Origin: DASXTW01 sp036505215
Lineage (GTDB): Bacteria; Actinomycetota; UBA4738
Assembly (NCBI GenBank): GCA_036505215.1
Contig: DASXTW010000160.1
Coordinates: 1-64,000 of the forward strand
Length of the DNA: 64,000 bases
Direction: 5' to 3'
The position numbers were made by a program, and so were the translations under genes. This document shows positions 40,507-49,091 of this stretch, piece by piece; within the stretch, counting starts at the first letter, position 1; each line of letters begins with the position of its first letter. Under the pieces are notes generated by a model. That model was not told the origin of the DNA, did no database searches, and was given only the letters and a program-made list of their open reading frames with translations.

Positions 40507-41430
40507 TCAGGCCACCAGCGCCCGCGTCCGTTCGACATCGTCCTTGATCTGGCGAGCCAGGTCCTCCGCCGAGTCGAAGCGAGCCTCATCCCGCAGACGC
40601 TCCCAGAACTCTAGGGCCATGGGTCGCCCGATCAAGTCACCTTCGAAGTCGAGCAGGAACGCCTCCGCGTGGAGCGGCTCGCCGCCGAATGTGGGATTCG
40701 TTCCGACATTGATCGCCGCGAGGAAGGAACCTTCACCCACGTGCGCCTTACCTGCGTACACGCCCTCGCCAGGGAGAAGCATCCGCGGAGACACGCCAAG
40801 GTTGGCCGTGGGAAAGCCCAGCCCTCTTCCCCTGCCGGCGCCGGTCGTGACCGTGCCGTCCAGGACGTATCGCCGCCCCAGAGCCTCGGTCGGCCACTCC
40901 AGGTCCCCGTTGACGAGGGCTTCGCGGATCGAAGACGAAGAGACCGGCCGGCCATCGATCTTCAGGAGCGAGACAGCTTCGACCGAGAAACCGTTGGCCG
41001 CGCCCAGATCCGTCAGCACGGCGAGGTTTCCTCTGGCCTTGTGGCCGAAGGTGAAGTTCGAGCCGACCACGGCGTGCTCGGCGCGAGCACCTTCCACCAG
41101 GACCCGCCTGACGAAGTCCTCGGGCGGCCACCGGGAGAACTCCTCGGTGAACTCGAGAACGATCAGCGCACCGATGCCGACCTCCGCGATGAGCGAGGCC
41201 TTTCGGTCGAGCGTGGTCAGTAGGCGGGGCTCCGCTCCGGGGGTGAGGATCTCCCTGGGGTGCCGGTCGAACGTGACGGCCACGGGCAAGAGTCCCCGAG
41301 CCCTGGCAACCGCGACAGTTCGGCGGAGCACCGTCTGATGGCCTCGATGAACGCCGTCGAAGAAGCCGATCGTGACGGCGGTGGGCCCGACGGCGAGCGG
41401 CAGTGAATCGAACCCCTGGACCAGATCCAT
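40507..41430 (-). CDS. ribF: bifunctional riboflavin kinase/FAD synthetase
   Basis: A 307-residue protein if started at ATG 41430; a TTG six codons upstream is an alternative. The N-terminal FMN adenylyltransferase domain has TIGFFDGVHRGHQTVLRR, VTFDRHPREILTP, GSNFTFGHKARG and VSSSSIREALVNG. The C-terminal riboflavin kinase domain has GAGRGRGLGFPTANL (GxxxPTAN) and the acidic HAEAFLLDFEGDLIG. It makes FMN and FAD. The truB-ribF-rpsO-pnp order is conserved; here an amidase and a DsrE-like gene lie between truB and ribF. Confidence 0.97.
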   Translation of the reverse strand: MDLVQGFDSLPLAVGPTAVTIGFFDGVHRGHQTVLRRTVAVARARGLLPVAVTFDRHPREILTPGAEPRLLTTLDRKASLIAEVGIGALIVLEFTEEFSRWPPEDFVRRVLVEGARAEHAVVGSNFTFGHKARGNLAVLTDLGAANGFSVEAVSLLKIDGRPVSSSSIREALVNGDLEWPTEALGRRYVLDGTVTTGAGRGRGLGFPTANLGVSPRMLLPGEGVYAGKAHVGEGSFLAAINVGTNPTFGGEPLHAEAFLLDFEGDLIGRPMALEFWERLRDEARFDSAEDLARQIKDDVERTRALVA

Positions 41431-41504
41431 GTCACCGGGAGGGTACAAGATGGGTCACCCGGCTCCGCTGCGGCAGCTGGAGTCCCCCTGGGACGCCGAG
41501 ATGA

Positions 41505-41864
41505 TCAGAACGTGAGGATCTTGTCCACTTCCGCCGCGAGCGTGACCGCCTCGGTCGGCGTTGTCCATCGACCGTCCACGACTGCCAGGTTCTCGTCCGT
41601 CGCCCCACGGGCGACCGCGCACGCCTTTCACACGTACACCGTGGCTCGATCCTTGAGCCCGGCCAGCAGCTCCTTCATGGGAGGAACGCCGATCCCCTGG
41701 ATCGTCTCGGCATTGTCCTCGAGCAGGATCTCAGCGCCGTCTCCTGCGAAGAGCACCGTGACGTCCTGTCCCACTTCGAGCGAGCCGTTCACCGCCATGT
41801 GCAGCGGGACCGACGCCGCTGTTGGATCGCCGGTGCCCCGGGTGACGATATACAGGAACCTCAC
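41505..41864 (-). CDS. DsrE-like protein with in-frame TGA: candidate selenoprotein
   Basis: From a GTG at 41864 with a strong ribosome site (AAGGAGGGG), the frame reads RFLYIVTRGTGDPTAASVPL, VTVLFAGDGAEILLEDNAET and MKELLAGLKDRATVYV, then TGA at 41628-41630, then KACAVARGATDENLAVVDGR and TPTEAVTLAAEVDKILTF to a TGA at 41505. The family match continues unbroken across the internal TGA, in the same frame, to the normal C-terminus. The TGA (codon 79) sits where homologs have Cys, so translation as Sec would give the redox motif U-K-A-C. A perfect hairpin follows (41599-41615). DsrE-like proteins are a reported selenoprotein family. The alternative is a nonsense mutation or a sequencing error. 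Total length would be 119 residues. Confidence 0.7.
41599..41615 (-). promoter_or_regulatory. SECIS-like stem-loop downstream of the in-frame TGA
   Basis: On the minus strand GTCGCCC, loop GTG, GGGCGAC: a perfect 7-bp stem. The apical loop begins 20 bases after the TGA and opens with G-U, within the accepted bacterial SECIS geometry (upper stem 4-16 bp, loop 16-37 bases from UGA, G in the first two loop positions). It lies within the coding region, as in bacterial selenoprotein genes. Confidence 0.55.
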
Positions 41865-42023
41865 AGCCGACCCCTCCTTCCTATTAACCGATTCCGCCGA
41901 AGCCCAACCCGCCCGTGTCGTCCTGGATGACCTTGTGCTGCAGAAGATCGGCCATCGGGTCCACCTCGCTCGGCTCCACGATAGGGCCATCGGCAGCTCC
42001 GTGGAAGGGCCGGCGGGTCGCCT

Positions 42024-42812
42024 TCAGCAGTCGCTCGGACGAGCGTGCTGCAGAGGCCCGAGGTCGATCCCATGGCGACGGGCCAGGGCCACCACTCGCC
42101 GTCGGTAGACGTTCATGTCCACTCGGGTCCAGTCCCCGTGGGTCTGACACCTGAGCCTCGGCACCAGCTCGCGATGGAACGGGCTGGTCAGGCTCTCGTT
42201 GTGGCCGATCACGTTCTCGAGCTGGATATCGAACCGCTGCATCAGCCAGAGGGTGAGCTCGACCGAGGCCGCGAGCTGCTCGGGGTTGTCCAGGACCTCC
42301 TGGTCGCTGAGCCCGACGTGCTCGATCCCGGTGGCCGTGTAGTTCAGCCCCACGGTGTGTCGGCACATGAGACCGAGGGGCACGAGCTGATAGATGGTCC
42401 CGTCGGTGTCGATCACGAAATGGGTACACAACCCGGGCAGCTCGTGGAGCTCCCGGTCCGGGACGTCCCGGGAGAACTCCGAGAACACCGGGGCGAAGGT
42501 CCTGGAGACGGTGACATGCTGCACGATGACCTGGGGGTGCCGCAGTCGGTAGGTCCCGATTCCGTAGTGGCGCTCGGCGTACGCCTCCATCTCCTCCTTG
42601 CGCCGGGACGGAAAGGGAATGGGGTTCCAGACGATCGGAGGGCGCACAACGGCGCTGGGAGACGGGACCGAGGGGGAGGATACCGAGCTGAGACTCGACG
42701 GTTCCGTCGATGACGCGCCGGACGGCGCCTCGGGCTGGCTGGCCGACGTGGAGCAAGCAGCGAGTACAAGGGAAGTGGCCACCACGGTCTTCAGAAGCGT
42801 TTCGCGACTCAT
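42024..42812 (-). CDS. N-acetylmuramoyl-L-alanine amidase-like lipoprotein (Amidase_2/PGRP)
   Basis: The ATG at 42812 overlaps the truB stop (ATGA). The 262-residue product has a lipoprotein signal, SRETLLKTVVATSLVLAACS (mature Cys20), a Ser/Pro-rich linker, then an amidase-2 domain: VIVQHVTVSRTF (zinc His), CTHFVIDTDGTIYQLVPLGL, MCRHTVGLNYTATGIEHVGL and a late NVIGHNE. These zinc amidases cut the lactyl amide between muramic acid and the stem peptide. As a surface lipoprotein it probably takes part in wall remodelling or recycling. Placement after truB is unusual for the cluster. Confidence 0.85.
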   Translation of the reverse strand: MSRETLLKTVVATSLVLAACSTSASQPEAPSGASSTEPSSLSSVSSPSVPSPSAVVRPPIVWNPIPFPSRRKEEMEAYAERHYGIGTYRLRHPQVIVQHVTVSRTFAPVFSEFSRDVPDRELHELPGLCTHFVIDTDGTIYQLVPLGLMCRHTVGLNYTATGIEHVGLSDQEVLDNPEQLAASVELTLWLMQRFDIQLENVIGHNESLTSPFHRELVPRLRCQTHGDWTRVDMNVYRRRVVALARRHGIDLGPLQHARPSDC

Positions 42813-43690
42813 GAGGGAGTGAGGATGACCTCTGGGACGGCCTTGGAGCCGCGATCCGAGTAGATCCCGATCAGACGGCCCTCGGGCCCGACGACGCGGT
42901 AGGGTCCGTCGATCCCGGCGGGACCCAGGATGCTCCCGTGTGTTGCGGCCCTGGCTTCGTCCTCGGTGAGACCGACCGCCTCGAGGTGCTCGATGGCTCG
43001 CTCCAGGGGAAGCGGCCGGCCTGGTGTCTCGGGCGGTGCGGCGTCGTCGACGCTGTACGGCCCGATGGCCGTGCGACGCAGGGCGATCAGGTGCGCCCCG
43101 CAGCCCATCGACCGTCCAACGTCCGCCACGAGCGAGCGGACGTACGTCCCCGCCGAGCATCGCACCCGGAAATCGAACCGTGCCCCTTCAAGGCGTAGGA
43201 GATCGAATGCGTCCACGTGCACTCGTCGTGGAGCCGCCTGTACCGCCGTTCCCTTCCGGGCGGCTTCGTAGAGCTTGCGGCCGCTCACCTTCACGGCCGA
43301 GTAGGCGGGCGGGATCTGCTCGATGTCGCCCACGAAGCGCCCCATGACAGCGCCCAACCCCTGTTCGGTGAGATCCACGGGCGATCGGCGAAGCACATCG
43401 CCTTCGGCGTCGAGCGTTGTGGTCTCCACCCCCAACAGACCGGATCCCTCGTAGACCTTGGGGAGGTCGCCGAGGAACCGCAGGAGCCGGGTGGCCCGGC
43501 CCACACCCATCAGCAGCAGCCCTGTGGCCAAGGGATCCAGCGTGCCCGAGTGCCCCACCTTTCGTGTGCCCAAGGCTCGCCGGACCAGGTCGACCGCATC
43601 GTGCGAGGTGATCCCGGCGGGCTTGTCGATCAGGAGAAAGCCGCTCGGTCCAGCTTCGTCATCCCGCTGTCCGGCTGCGGCCTCAGCCAT
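42809..43690 (-). CDS. truB: tRNA pseudouridine(55) synthase
   Basis: A 293-residue enzyme that makes pseudouridine 55 in the T loop of tRNAs. The catalytic Asp is in RKVGHSGTLDPLATGLLLMG, preceded by GFLLIDKPAGITSHDAVDLV, with IPPAYSAVKVSGRKLYEAAR and CSAGTYVRSLVADVG following. The C-terminal PUA-like region (VPEVILTPS) is short. It begins eight bases inside the end of nrnA. It belongs to the infB-rbfA-nrnA-truB translation cluster. Confidence 0.97.
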   Translation of the reverse strand: MAEAAAGQRDDEAGPSGFLLIDKPAGITSHDAVDLVRRALGTRKVGHSGTLDPLATGLLLMGVGRATRLLRFLGDLPKVYEGSGLLGVETTTLDAEGDVLRRSPVDLTEQGLGAVMGRFVGDIEQIPPAYSAVKVSGRKLYEAARKGTAVQAAPRRVHVDAFDLLRLEGARFDFRVRCSAGTYVRSLVADVGRSMGCGAHLIALRRTAIGPYSVDDAAPPETPGRPLPLERAIEHLEAVGLTEDEARAATHGSILGPAGIDGPYRVVGPEGRLIGIYSDRGSKAVPEVILTPS

Positions 43691-44702
43691 CGTCCGCGGC
43701 TCGGCCGGGCTCGCTTCGGGCAGCCACAAGCGCCCGCACGAGCGGCCTGACCGTCTCCTCCAGCCCGGCCTGGGATGTGTATCCCGCCGCCAGGCGGTGC
43801 CCCCCGCCTCCGAACCCCTGGCAGATCGCGCCGACGTCGGTTCGTCCACGCGAGCGCAGGCTCACCTTGAACCACCCGTCGCGCTGCTGCTTGATCACGC
43901 AGGCCACGTCGGCCTCGCGAGCCATGCGGATGACGTCGATGAGGTCGTCTGTGTCCCCCATCGTGATGCCGGCTCGAGCCAGGTCTGCCTGCAGGACGTA
44001 CGTCCACACCAGATCGGCCTCGGGGACGTAGTCCAGCCGATCCAGAGCCGCACCCGTCACCTTGAGGGTTCCCAGGGATCCATCCTCGAACAGCGCCTGG
44101 CCCAGTCGAGCGTGGTCGAACCCATGGCGCCTGAGCTCCGAGGCCACCCGAAGGGTCTCCGGCGTGGTGGCCTCGTACATGAACCTGCCCGTATCGGTGA
44201 TCACCCCCGCGTAGAGGCACGCGGCCGCGCCGTCGGAGAGACCTCCCCCCATCCGCTCGACCAACCGGAAGACCATCTCGGCAGTGGACGAGGCCGCCGG
44301 GTCGAGGACCACGATCGTGCCGAACCCCGGGTTGGTCCGGTGGTGGTCGATCACGATCACCTCGGCCGCCCGCTCGGCGTTGGTGGCCAGGACCCCCAGC
44401 CGGTCCGGGGCTGCCGTGTCCAGGGAGACGAGAAGCTCCGGGCTCTCCGGAAAGTCCTTGGGGTCCACCAGGTAGCCCGCACCGTCCAGGGCAGAGAGCC
44501 AGCGCGGACGCACCAGAGGTTGATTCCCCCAGGAGCACACCACCTTCTTGCCTCGCTCGGCCAGATAGCCGGCGAGTCCGAGCATCGAGCCGAGGGCATC
44601 GGGGTCCGGGTTGACGTGACAGGCCAGGGCCACACCGGAAGCGGCCTCGAGGGCCCGCGCCGCGCGATCGAGCTTCCCGGCGATCGCGTCCCTCTCACTC
44701 AC
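43683..44702 (-). CDS. nrnA: bifunctional oligoribonuclease/PAP phosphatase NrnA (DHH family)
   Basis: The GTG at 44702 (VSERDAIAGKLDRAARALEA) is preferred because GGAGGTG precedes it; GTGs at 44720 and 44714 lie inside rbfA. The 339-residue protein has the DHH domain (LACHVNPDPDALGSMLGLAG, LVSLDTAAPDRLG, VIDHHRTNPGFG with the name-giving DHH) and the DHHA1 domain (GFGGGGHRLAAGYTSQ). It degrades nano-RNAs and hydrolyses 3'-phosphoadenosine 5'-phosphate. It overlaps both rbfA and truB by eight bases. Confidence 0.95.
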   Translation of the reverse strand: MSERDAIAGKLDRAARALEAASGVALACHVNPDPDALGSMLGLAGYLAERGKKVVCSWGNQPLVRPRWLSALDGAGYLVDPKDFPESPELLVSLDTAAPDRLGVLATNAERAAEVIVIDHHRTNPGFGTIVVLDPAASSTAEMVFRLVERMGGGLSDGAAACLYAGVITDTGRFMYEATTPETLRVASELRRHGFDHARLGQALFEDGSLGTLKVTGAALDRLDYVPEADLVWTYVLQADLARAGITMGDTDDLIDVIRMAREADVACVIKQQRDGWFKVSLRSRGRTDVGAICQGFGGGGHRLAAGYTSQAGLEETVRPLVRALVAARSEPGRAADDG

Positions 44703-45090
44703 CCTCGTCTTCACCTCCACCCGGCTCGCTCGGCCCTTCGACAGCGCGCTGGGCCCCGATCTCTCGGAGCAGCTCGCTCACCCGCTCCACCTGAGCCAGC
44801 CCAACGTCCTCCTCGAACTCCAGGTCCGGCGTGAATTTCATCCGCACCTGATGGCCGAGCACGCCCCGCAGATGCGAGCGGGCCGACCGCAGCCCGGCCC
44901 GAGTGGCCCTGTGGTCTCGGTCCTGCCCCAGGACGGTGTAGAAGACGGTCGCTCGTCGAAGGTCGGGGCTCACCTCCACGCGTGTGACCGTGACGAAACC
45001 CACCCGGGGGTCCTTCAGCCTGGGGATCTCCTCGGCCAGGATCTCTCTGAACTCCTCGGCCACCCGCTCCGGGCGAGTCCCTCCGCTCAC
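44695..45090 (-). CDS. rbfA: ribosome-binding factor A
   Basis: The GTG at 45090 gives 131 residues (VSGGTRPERVAEEFREILAE), the normal size; the frame is open further upstream but overlaps the DUF503 gene. The KH-like fold is clear: RLKDPRVGFVTVTRVEVSPD, LRRATVFYTVLG and VRMKFTPDLEFEEDVGLAQ (family LRxxPxLxFxxD). RbfA matures the 30S subunit and acts at 16S helix 1 in the cold. An acidic tail (EPGGGEDEGE) extends past the domain. It lies between DUF503 and nrnA in the cluster. Confidence 0.95.
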   Translation of the reverse strand: MSGGTRPERVAEEFREILAEEIPRLKDPRVGFVTVTRVEVSPDLRRATVFYTVLGQDRDHRATRAGLRSARSHLRGVLGHQVRMKFTPDLEFEEDVGLAQVERVSELLREIGAQRAVEGPSEPGGGEDEGE

Positions 45091-45115
45091 CGAACTCCCG
45101 CCTCTCTCGTCCTCA

Positions 45116-45409
45116 TCAGTCGTCGGGTCCGTGCAGCGACAGATTGACCCCGATGATCTCGACCTCACGCCACCGATCGACGTGCCGCTCGACCTCGTGC
45201 ATCACCCGCTTGAGGTGGTAAGCCTCTCCCCCGACGGACGAGACGGCGATCGCCGTCCGTTGCCACAGGTCCTGGTGATCCACCTCGGCCACGGCGACGT
45301 TGAACTTCTGCCGCAGGGAGGCCGTGAGCGTCTTGACCACGTGCCGCTTCTCCTTGAGCGACCCCACGCCGGGGATGCGGAGGTCGAACCGGCACAAAGC
45401 CACGAGCAC
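45116..45409 (-). CDS. DUF503 family protein (YlxP-like)
   Basis: A 97-residue protein from the GTG at 45409, with AAGGGGGA placed nine bases ahead; a GTG three codons earlier is possible. The family pattern is complete: LCRFDLRIPGVGSLKEKRHV, VKTLTASLRQKFNVAVAEVD and HQDLWQRTAIAVSSVGGEAY. DUF503/YlxP proteins sit between infB and rbfA in many Gram-positives, and YlxP of Bacillus has been linked to ribosome biogenesis. The molecular activity is not settled. Placement here is canonical. Confidence 0.92.
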   Translation of the reverse strand: MLVALCRFDLRIPGVGSLKEKRHVVKTLTASLRQKFNVAVAEVDHQDLWQRTAIAVSSVGGEAYHLKRVMHEVERHVDRWREVEIIGVNLSLHGPDD

Positions 45410-45432
45410 CGCAGCCACTCCCCCTTGTAACG

Positions 45433-47541
45433 TCAGACGAGCGTGCGGGCGACCTCGCGCACTTCGTACGCCTCGATGACGTCGCCCTCGTGGATGTCCT
45501 GGAAGTTCTCCAGGCCGATCCCACACTCGAAACCCTCGGCCACCTCACGCACGTCGTCCTTGAACCGCCGGAGAGACCCCACGCGCCCGGTGTAGATGAT
45601 GACGCCGTCGCGGACCAGCCGGGCCAGCGACCCGCGAGTGATCGTGCCGTGCGTCACCATGCACCCCGCGATCACGCCCATCCTCGGCACCCGGAACAGG
45701 GCCCTGACCTCCGCCCGCCCCAGCTCGATCTCCTGCTCCTCCGGAGCGAGGAGACCGGAAAGAGCCTTGCGGATGTCGTCCAGCGCGTCGTAGATCACCC
45801 GGTACAACCGCATGTCGACGCCCTCGGCCTCGGCAAGGTCTCGGGCCCCCACGTCGGGTCGAACGTTGAAGCCCACCACGACCGCGCCCGAGGCTGCGGC
45901 CAGCGAGACGTCGTTCTCGGTGATCCCTCCCACTCCCTTGTGGATGACGTCGATCCGAACCTCGTCCTGTGGCAATTTGTCCAACGCGTCCAGGATCGCC
46001 TCAAGCGAGCCCTGGACATCGGCCTTCACGATCAGGTTCAGCGCGGGCAGCTCACCCCGGCGAGCCTGAACCAGGAGATCGGCCAGAGAGGCCTGCGGCC
46101 GCGCCGCCGCGAGCTCGGCCGCCCGGTGGCGGGCTTCCCGTTCCTGCGCGATGTGGCGGGCCTCTCGCTCGTCGGCCACCACTCGTACCTCGTCGCCCGC
46201 CTCGGGCACGCGCGGCTTCCATCCCAGGACCTGCACCGGCTTGGCCGGCGGGGCCTCGGACACGGGCTGGCTCCATTCGTCGAACATCGCCCGGACCTTG
46301 GCGAAGGCCGCGCCGGAAACCACGGCATCGCCTACGCGGAGCGTTCCCCGCAGGACCAGGTCCGTGGCCACCGGACCCCGCCCCGGGTCCAGGTGGGCCT
46401 CCAGCGTGATGCCTCTGGCCGGCGCCTGGGGATCAGCCTTGAGCTCGAGGATGTCGGCCACCAGCAGGATGGTCTCCAGGAGGCGGTCGAGGTTCTCCCG
46501 GGTCTTGGCCGACACGTCGACGAACTCGAACTCGCCACCCCATTCGGCCGGAACGATCCCCTGATCGGTGAGCTGCTGGCGGACTCGCTGGGGGTCCGCC
46601 TCCGCCTTGTCGATCTTGTTCACGGCCACGATGATCGGGACCTTGGCGGCCCGGGCGTGGTTCAGCGCTTCGACGGTCTGCGGCATCACGCCGTCGTCGG
46701 CCGCCACTACCAGAACCACGATGTCGGTGACCTGAGCCCCGCGGGCACGCATGGCGGTGAACGCCTCGTGACCGGGCGTATCGATGAAGGTGATCTCCCT
46801 GCCGTCGTGGTGGACCTGGTATGCCCCGATGTGCTGGGTGATGCCGCCGAACTCCTGCGCGACGACGTCGGTCCGCCGGATGGCGTCCAGCAGGAGGGTC
46901 TTGCCGTGGTCGACGTGGCCCATGACGGTCACGACCGGGGGTCGCGGAACGAGCCGCGACTCGTCGACCGGCTCCTCCTCTTCCTCCTCCAGCTCCTCCT
47001 CTGGGCGGACGACTTCCACAGGCTTGCCCAGCTCGGTGGCCACCAGTTCGATCGCCTCGTCGGACAGGGACTGGGTGGCCGAGACCATCTCCCCGGCGGT
47101 GAACAGAACCTTCACGATCTCAGCGGCAGTTGAGCCCAGCCTCTCGGCGAGATCCTGTGCCGTGGCCCCTCGGGGAACCCTCAGGGCCGGAACCGGAGGA
47201 GCGGGGGCTTCCTCGGGGACCGCCACTTCCTTCGGTGCGGGGGCCGGGGGTTCGGGCGGCGCCTCTACCGCGGTGGCCGCCTTCGAGACCTCGCCGTCGC
47301 CCGACTCCCGGCGCACCGTCTCTTTCGCCTTGGCGGGCCGGGTGGCAGGAAGCTGATCGGCCGTGGCCGTGCGAGGCTTGCTGCCCGGCTTCACTTTCCC
47401 GCCGGCCGCGCGGATACGGGGAACAGCCTCCTCCGGAACGGTCGAGGACGCGGTGCGGCCCTCGTATCCCATTGCCTGGAGAGACTCCAGGATCTCCTTG
47501 CTCGCCACACCGAGCTCTTTCGCCAGTTCGTGGATCCTCAA
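45433..47541 (-). CDS. infB: translation initiation factor IF-2
   Basis: The 702-residue GTPase delivers fMet-tRNA to the 30S subunit. An N-terminal IF2_N domain (RIHELAKELGVASKEILESL) is followed by an Ala/Pro/Glu-rich linker, shorter than in Streptomyces. The second IF2_N (PRGATAQDLAERLGSTAAEI) precedes the G domain: G1 VMGHVDHGKTLLLDAIRRTD, G2 GGITQHIGAYQV, G3 DTPGHEAF, G4 NKID. Domains II-IV are complete, ending CGIGLENFQDIHEGDVIEAY. It overlaps ylxR by four bases (ATGA). Confidence 0.98.
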   Translation of the reverse strand: MRIHELAKELGVASKEILESLQAMGYEGRTASSTVPEEAVPRIRAAGGKVKPGSKPRTATADQLPATRPAKAKETVRRESGDGEVSKAATAVEAPPEPPAPAPKEVAVPEEAPAPPVPALRVPRGATAQDLAERLGSTAAEIVKVLFTAGEMVSATQSLSDEAIELVATELGKPVEVVRPEEELEEEEEEPVDESRLVPRPPVVTVMGHVDHGKTLLLDAIRRTDVVAQEFGGITQHIGAYQVHHDGREITFIDTPGHEAFTAMRARGAQVTDIVVLVVAADDGVMPQTVEALNHARAAKVPIIVAVNKIDKAEADPQRVRQQLTDQGIVPAEWGGEFEFVDVSAKTRENLDRLLETILLVADILELKADPQAPARGITLEAHLDPGRGPVATDLVLRGTLRVGDAVVSGAAFAKVRAMFDEWSQPVSEAPPAKPVQVLGWKPRVPEAGDEVRVVADEREARHIAQEREARHRAAELAAARPQASLADLLVQARRGELPALNLIVKADVQGSLEAILDALDKLPQDEVRIDVIHKGVGGITENDVSLAAASGAVVVGFNVRPDVGARDLAEAEGVDMRLYRVIYDALDDIRKALSGLLAPEEQEIELGRAEVRALFRVPRMGVIAGCMVTHGTITRGSLARLVRDGVIIYTGRVGSLRRFKDDVREVAEGFECGIGLENFQDIHEGDVIEAYEVREVARTLV

Positions 47542-47819
47542 GCTTCGTCTCCTACTTCTCTTCCTAGTTCCTCTATTAGCCTAGCGGCCTCCGCCTGTCC
47601 CAGGGGGGCCTGCAGCGCCCGGGCGATCGCTCCCCTGCGGAGGGCCAGCCTCAGACACTCCCGGGACGGGTGGACGTAGGCGCCGCGCCCGGCGGCTCGA
47701 CCGGTCGGGTCGAGGGCAACCCTTCTGTCGGGGCTCCTCACCACACGAATGAGCGCGCGCTTCTCCGCCTTCGACCGGCACCCCACACACGTGCGCTCGG
47801 GCTGCCGCTTCCCGGCCAT
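47538..47819 (-). CDS. ylxR: YlxR family RNA-binding protein (DUF448)
   Basis: A 93-residue YlxR: PERTCVGCRSKAEKRALIRV, followed by GRGAYVHPSRECLRLALRRG, is the conserved pattern (Cys pair and GRGAYV). YlxR proteins lie between nusA and infB in most Gram-positives; binding to RNase P RNA and a regulatory role have been reported for some. It overlaps infB by four bases and follows nusA by three. No deviation from the family is visible. Confidence 0.95.
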   Translation of the reverse strand: MAGKRQPERTCVGCRSKAEKRALIRVVRSPDRRVALDPTGRAAGRGAYVHPSRECLRLALRRGAIARALQAPLGQAEAARLIEELGREVGDEA

Positions 47820-47822
47820 ACT

Positions 47823-49091
47823 CTAGAGACCGGCCGACGCCTCCGGCTGGGCGGCCTTTTCCTTTGTCTTCCGTCCAGCCTTCTGAGCGACCGCGGCTTC
47901 CTCGGGGACCTCATGCTCCTGGGAAGCCTCTGGCATCTCGGGCTCAGCATCCTCGGGAACGGAGCCGTCTCCGGGAGCAGCTACCTCGACCTCGGGAGCC
48001 TCGCCCGCTTGGGCCAACACGCCGACATCGCGTCCGCCGGGTGGTTTCTCTGCATCACCCTTGCGGGATTCGCGGCGCTGGCGGTCCTCGTCGGCCGCCT
48101 GCGTCTCGCTCTTGATGTCGATACGGCAGCCGGTCAACTTGGCGGCGAGGCGGGCGTTCTGCCCTTCCTTGCCGATGGCAAGTGAGAGCTGGTAATCGGG
48201 AACGATCACCTGGGCGGTCCCGGTGGCCGTATCCACGTGGACCTCCTTCACCTTGGCCGGGGCCAACGCGTTGGCGACGAACCTCTCAAGGTTCGGCTCC
48301 CACTGGACCACGTCGATCTTCTCGCCGCGAAGCTCGTTCACTACCAGGCGAACTCTGGATCCTTTCGCCCCGACGCACGCTCCCACGGGATCCACCCCAG
48401 GCTCGTGCGAGACCACGGCGATCTTCGATCGGTGCCCCGGCTCCCGGGCGACGGCCTTGATCTCCACGATGCCCTCGGCGATCTCGGGGACTTCCAGCTC
48501 GAAGAGCTTACGGAGGAGGCCCGGGTGGGTTCGGGACACCACGATCTGCGGGCCCTTGGTGGTGCGCCGCACCTCGACGATGTAGGCCTTCAGCCGCTCG
48601 CCGTGACGATAGGGCTCGGACGGGACCTGCTCAGCCTGTGGGAGCAACGCTTCCACCTTGCCCAGATCCAGCAGCGTGTACCGGTGCGAGTCCTGCTGGA
48701 TGATCCCGGTCACGATGTCGCCCTCGCGCCCGGAGAACTCCTCATAGGTCATCTCGCGCTCGGCGTCGCGCAGCTTCTGATAGATGACCTGCTTGGCGGT
48801 CTGGGCGGCGATCCGGCCCATGAAATCGGGCGAGACCTCCTCTTCCTTCTCGGAGAGAACCTCACCGGTCTCCTCGTCGATGACCTGCATCCACGCGCGC
48901 ATCTCTCCGGACTCGGGGTCGAGCTGTACGCGAGCGCCCGTGGTGATCTCATCGAGCTCCGGGTCGTGCTGTCGCTTGTACGACTTGTAGGCGCTGGCCA
49001 GGGCCTCCTCGAGGCCGGACAGGATCGTCTGGAACGGGATCCCCTTCTCCCGCTCGAGCTCCTTCAGCGCCTGGATCAGTTCCTGGTTCAC
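47823..49091 (-). CDS. nusA: transcription termination/antitermination protein NusA
   Basis: The 422-residue protein has the N-terminal RNA polymerase-binding domain (GIPFQTILSGLEEALASAYK), S1 (GDIVTGIIQQDSHRYTLLDL), KH1 (SKIAVVSHEPGVDPVGACVG, AKGSRVRLVVNELRGEKIDV) and KH2 (LSLAIGKEGQNARLAAKLTG). A disordered, acidic and Lys-rich tail of about 80 residues replaces the E. coli acidic repeats. NusA enhances pausing and hairpin termination, so the intrinsic terminator in this operon's leader could be a feedback element. It overlaps rimP by four bases (ATGA). Confidence 0.98.
   Translation of the reverse strand: MNQELIQALKELEREKGIPFQTILSGLEEALASAYKSYKRQHDPELDEITTGARVQLDPESGEMRAWMQVIDEETGEVLSEKEEEVSPDFMGRIAAQTAKQVIYQKLRDAEREMTYEEFSGREGDIVTGIIQQDSHRYTLLDLGKVEALLPQAEQVPSEPYRHGERLKAYIVEVRRTTKGPQIVVSRTHPGLLRKLFELEVPEIAEGIVEIKAVAREPGHRSKIAVVSHEPGVDPVGACVGAKGSRVRLVVNELRGEKIDVVQWEPNLERFVANALAPAKVKEVHVDTATGTAQVIVPDYQLSLAIGKEGQNARLAAKLTGCRIDIKSETQAADEDRQRRESRKGDAEKPPGGRDVGVLAQAGEAPEVEVAAPGDGSVPEDAEPEMPEASQEHEVPEEAAVAQKAGRKTKEKAAQPEASAGL

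Noticed and set aside
45490..47133. Long plus-strand frame opposite infB, and similar ones opposite rny and proS
   Set aside because: Antisense shadows of strongly conserved genes; none shows a recognisable motif.
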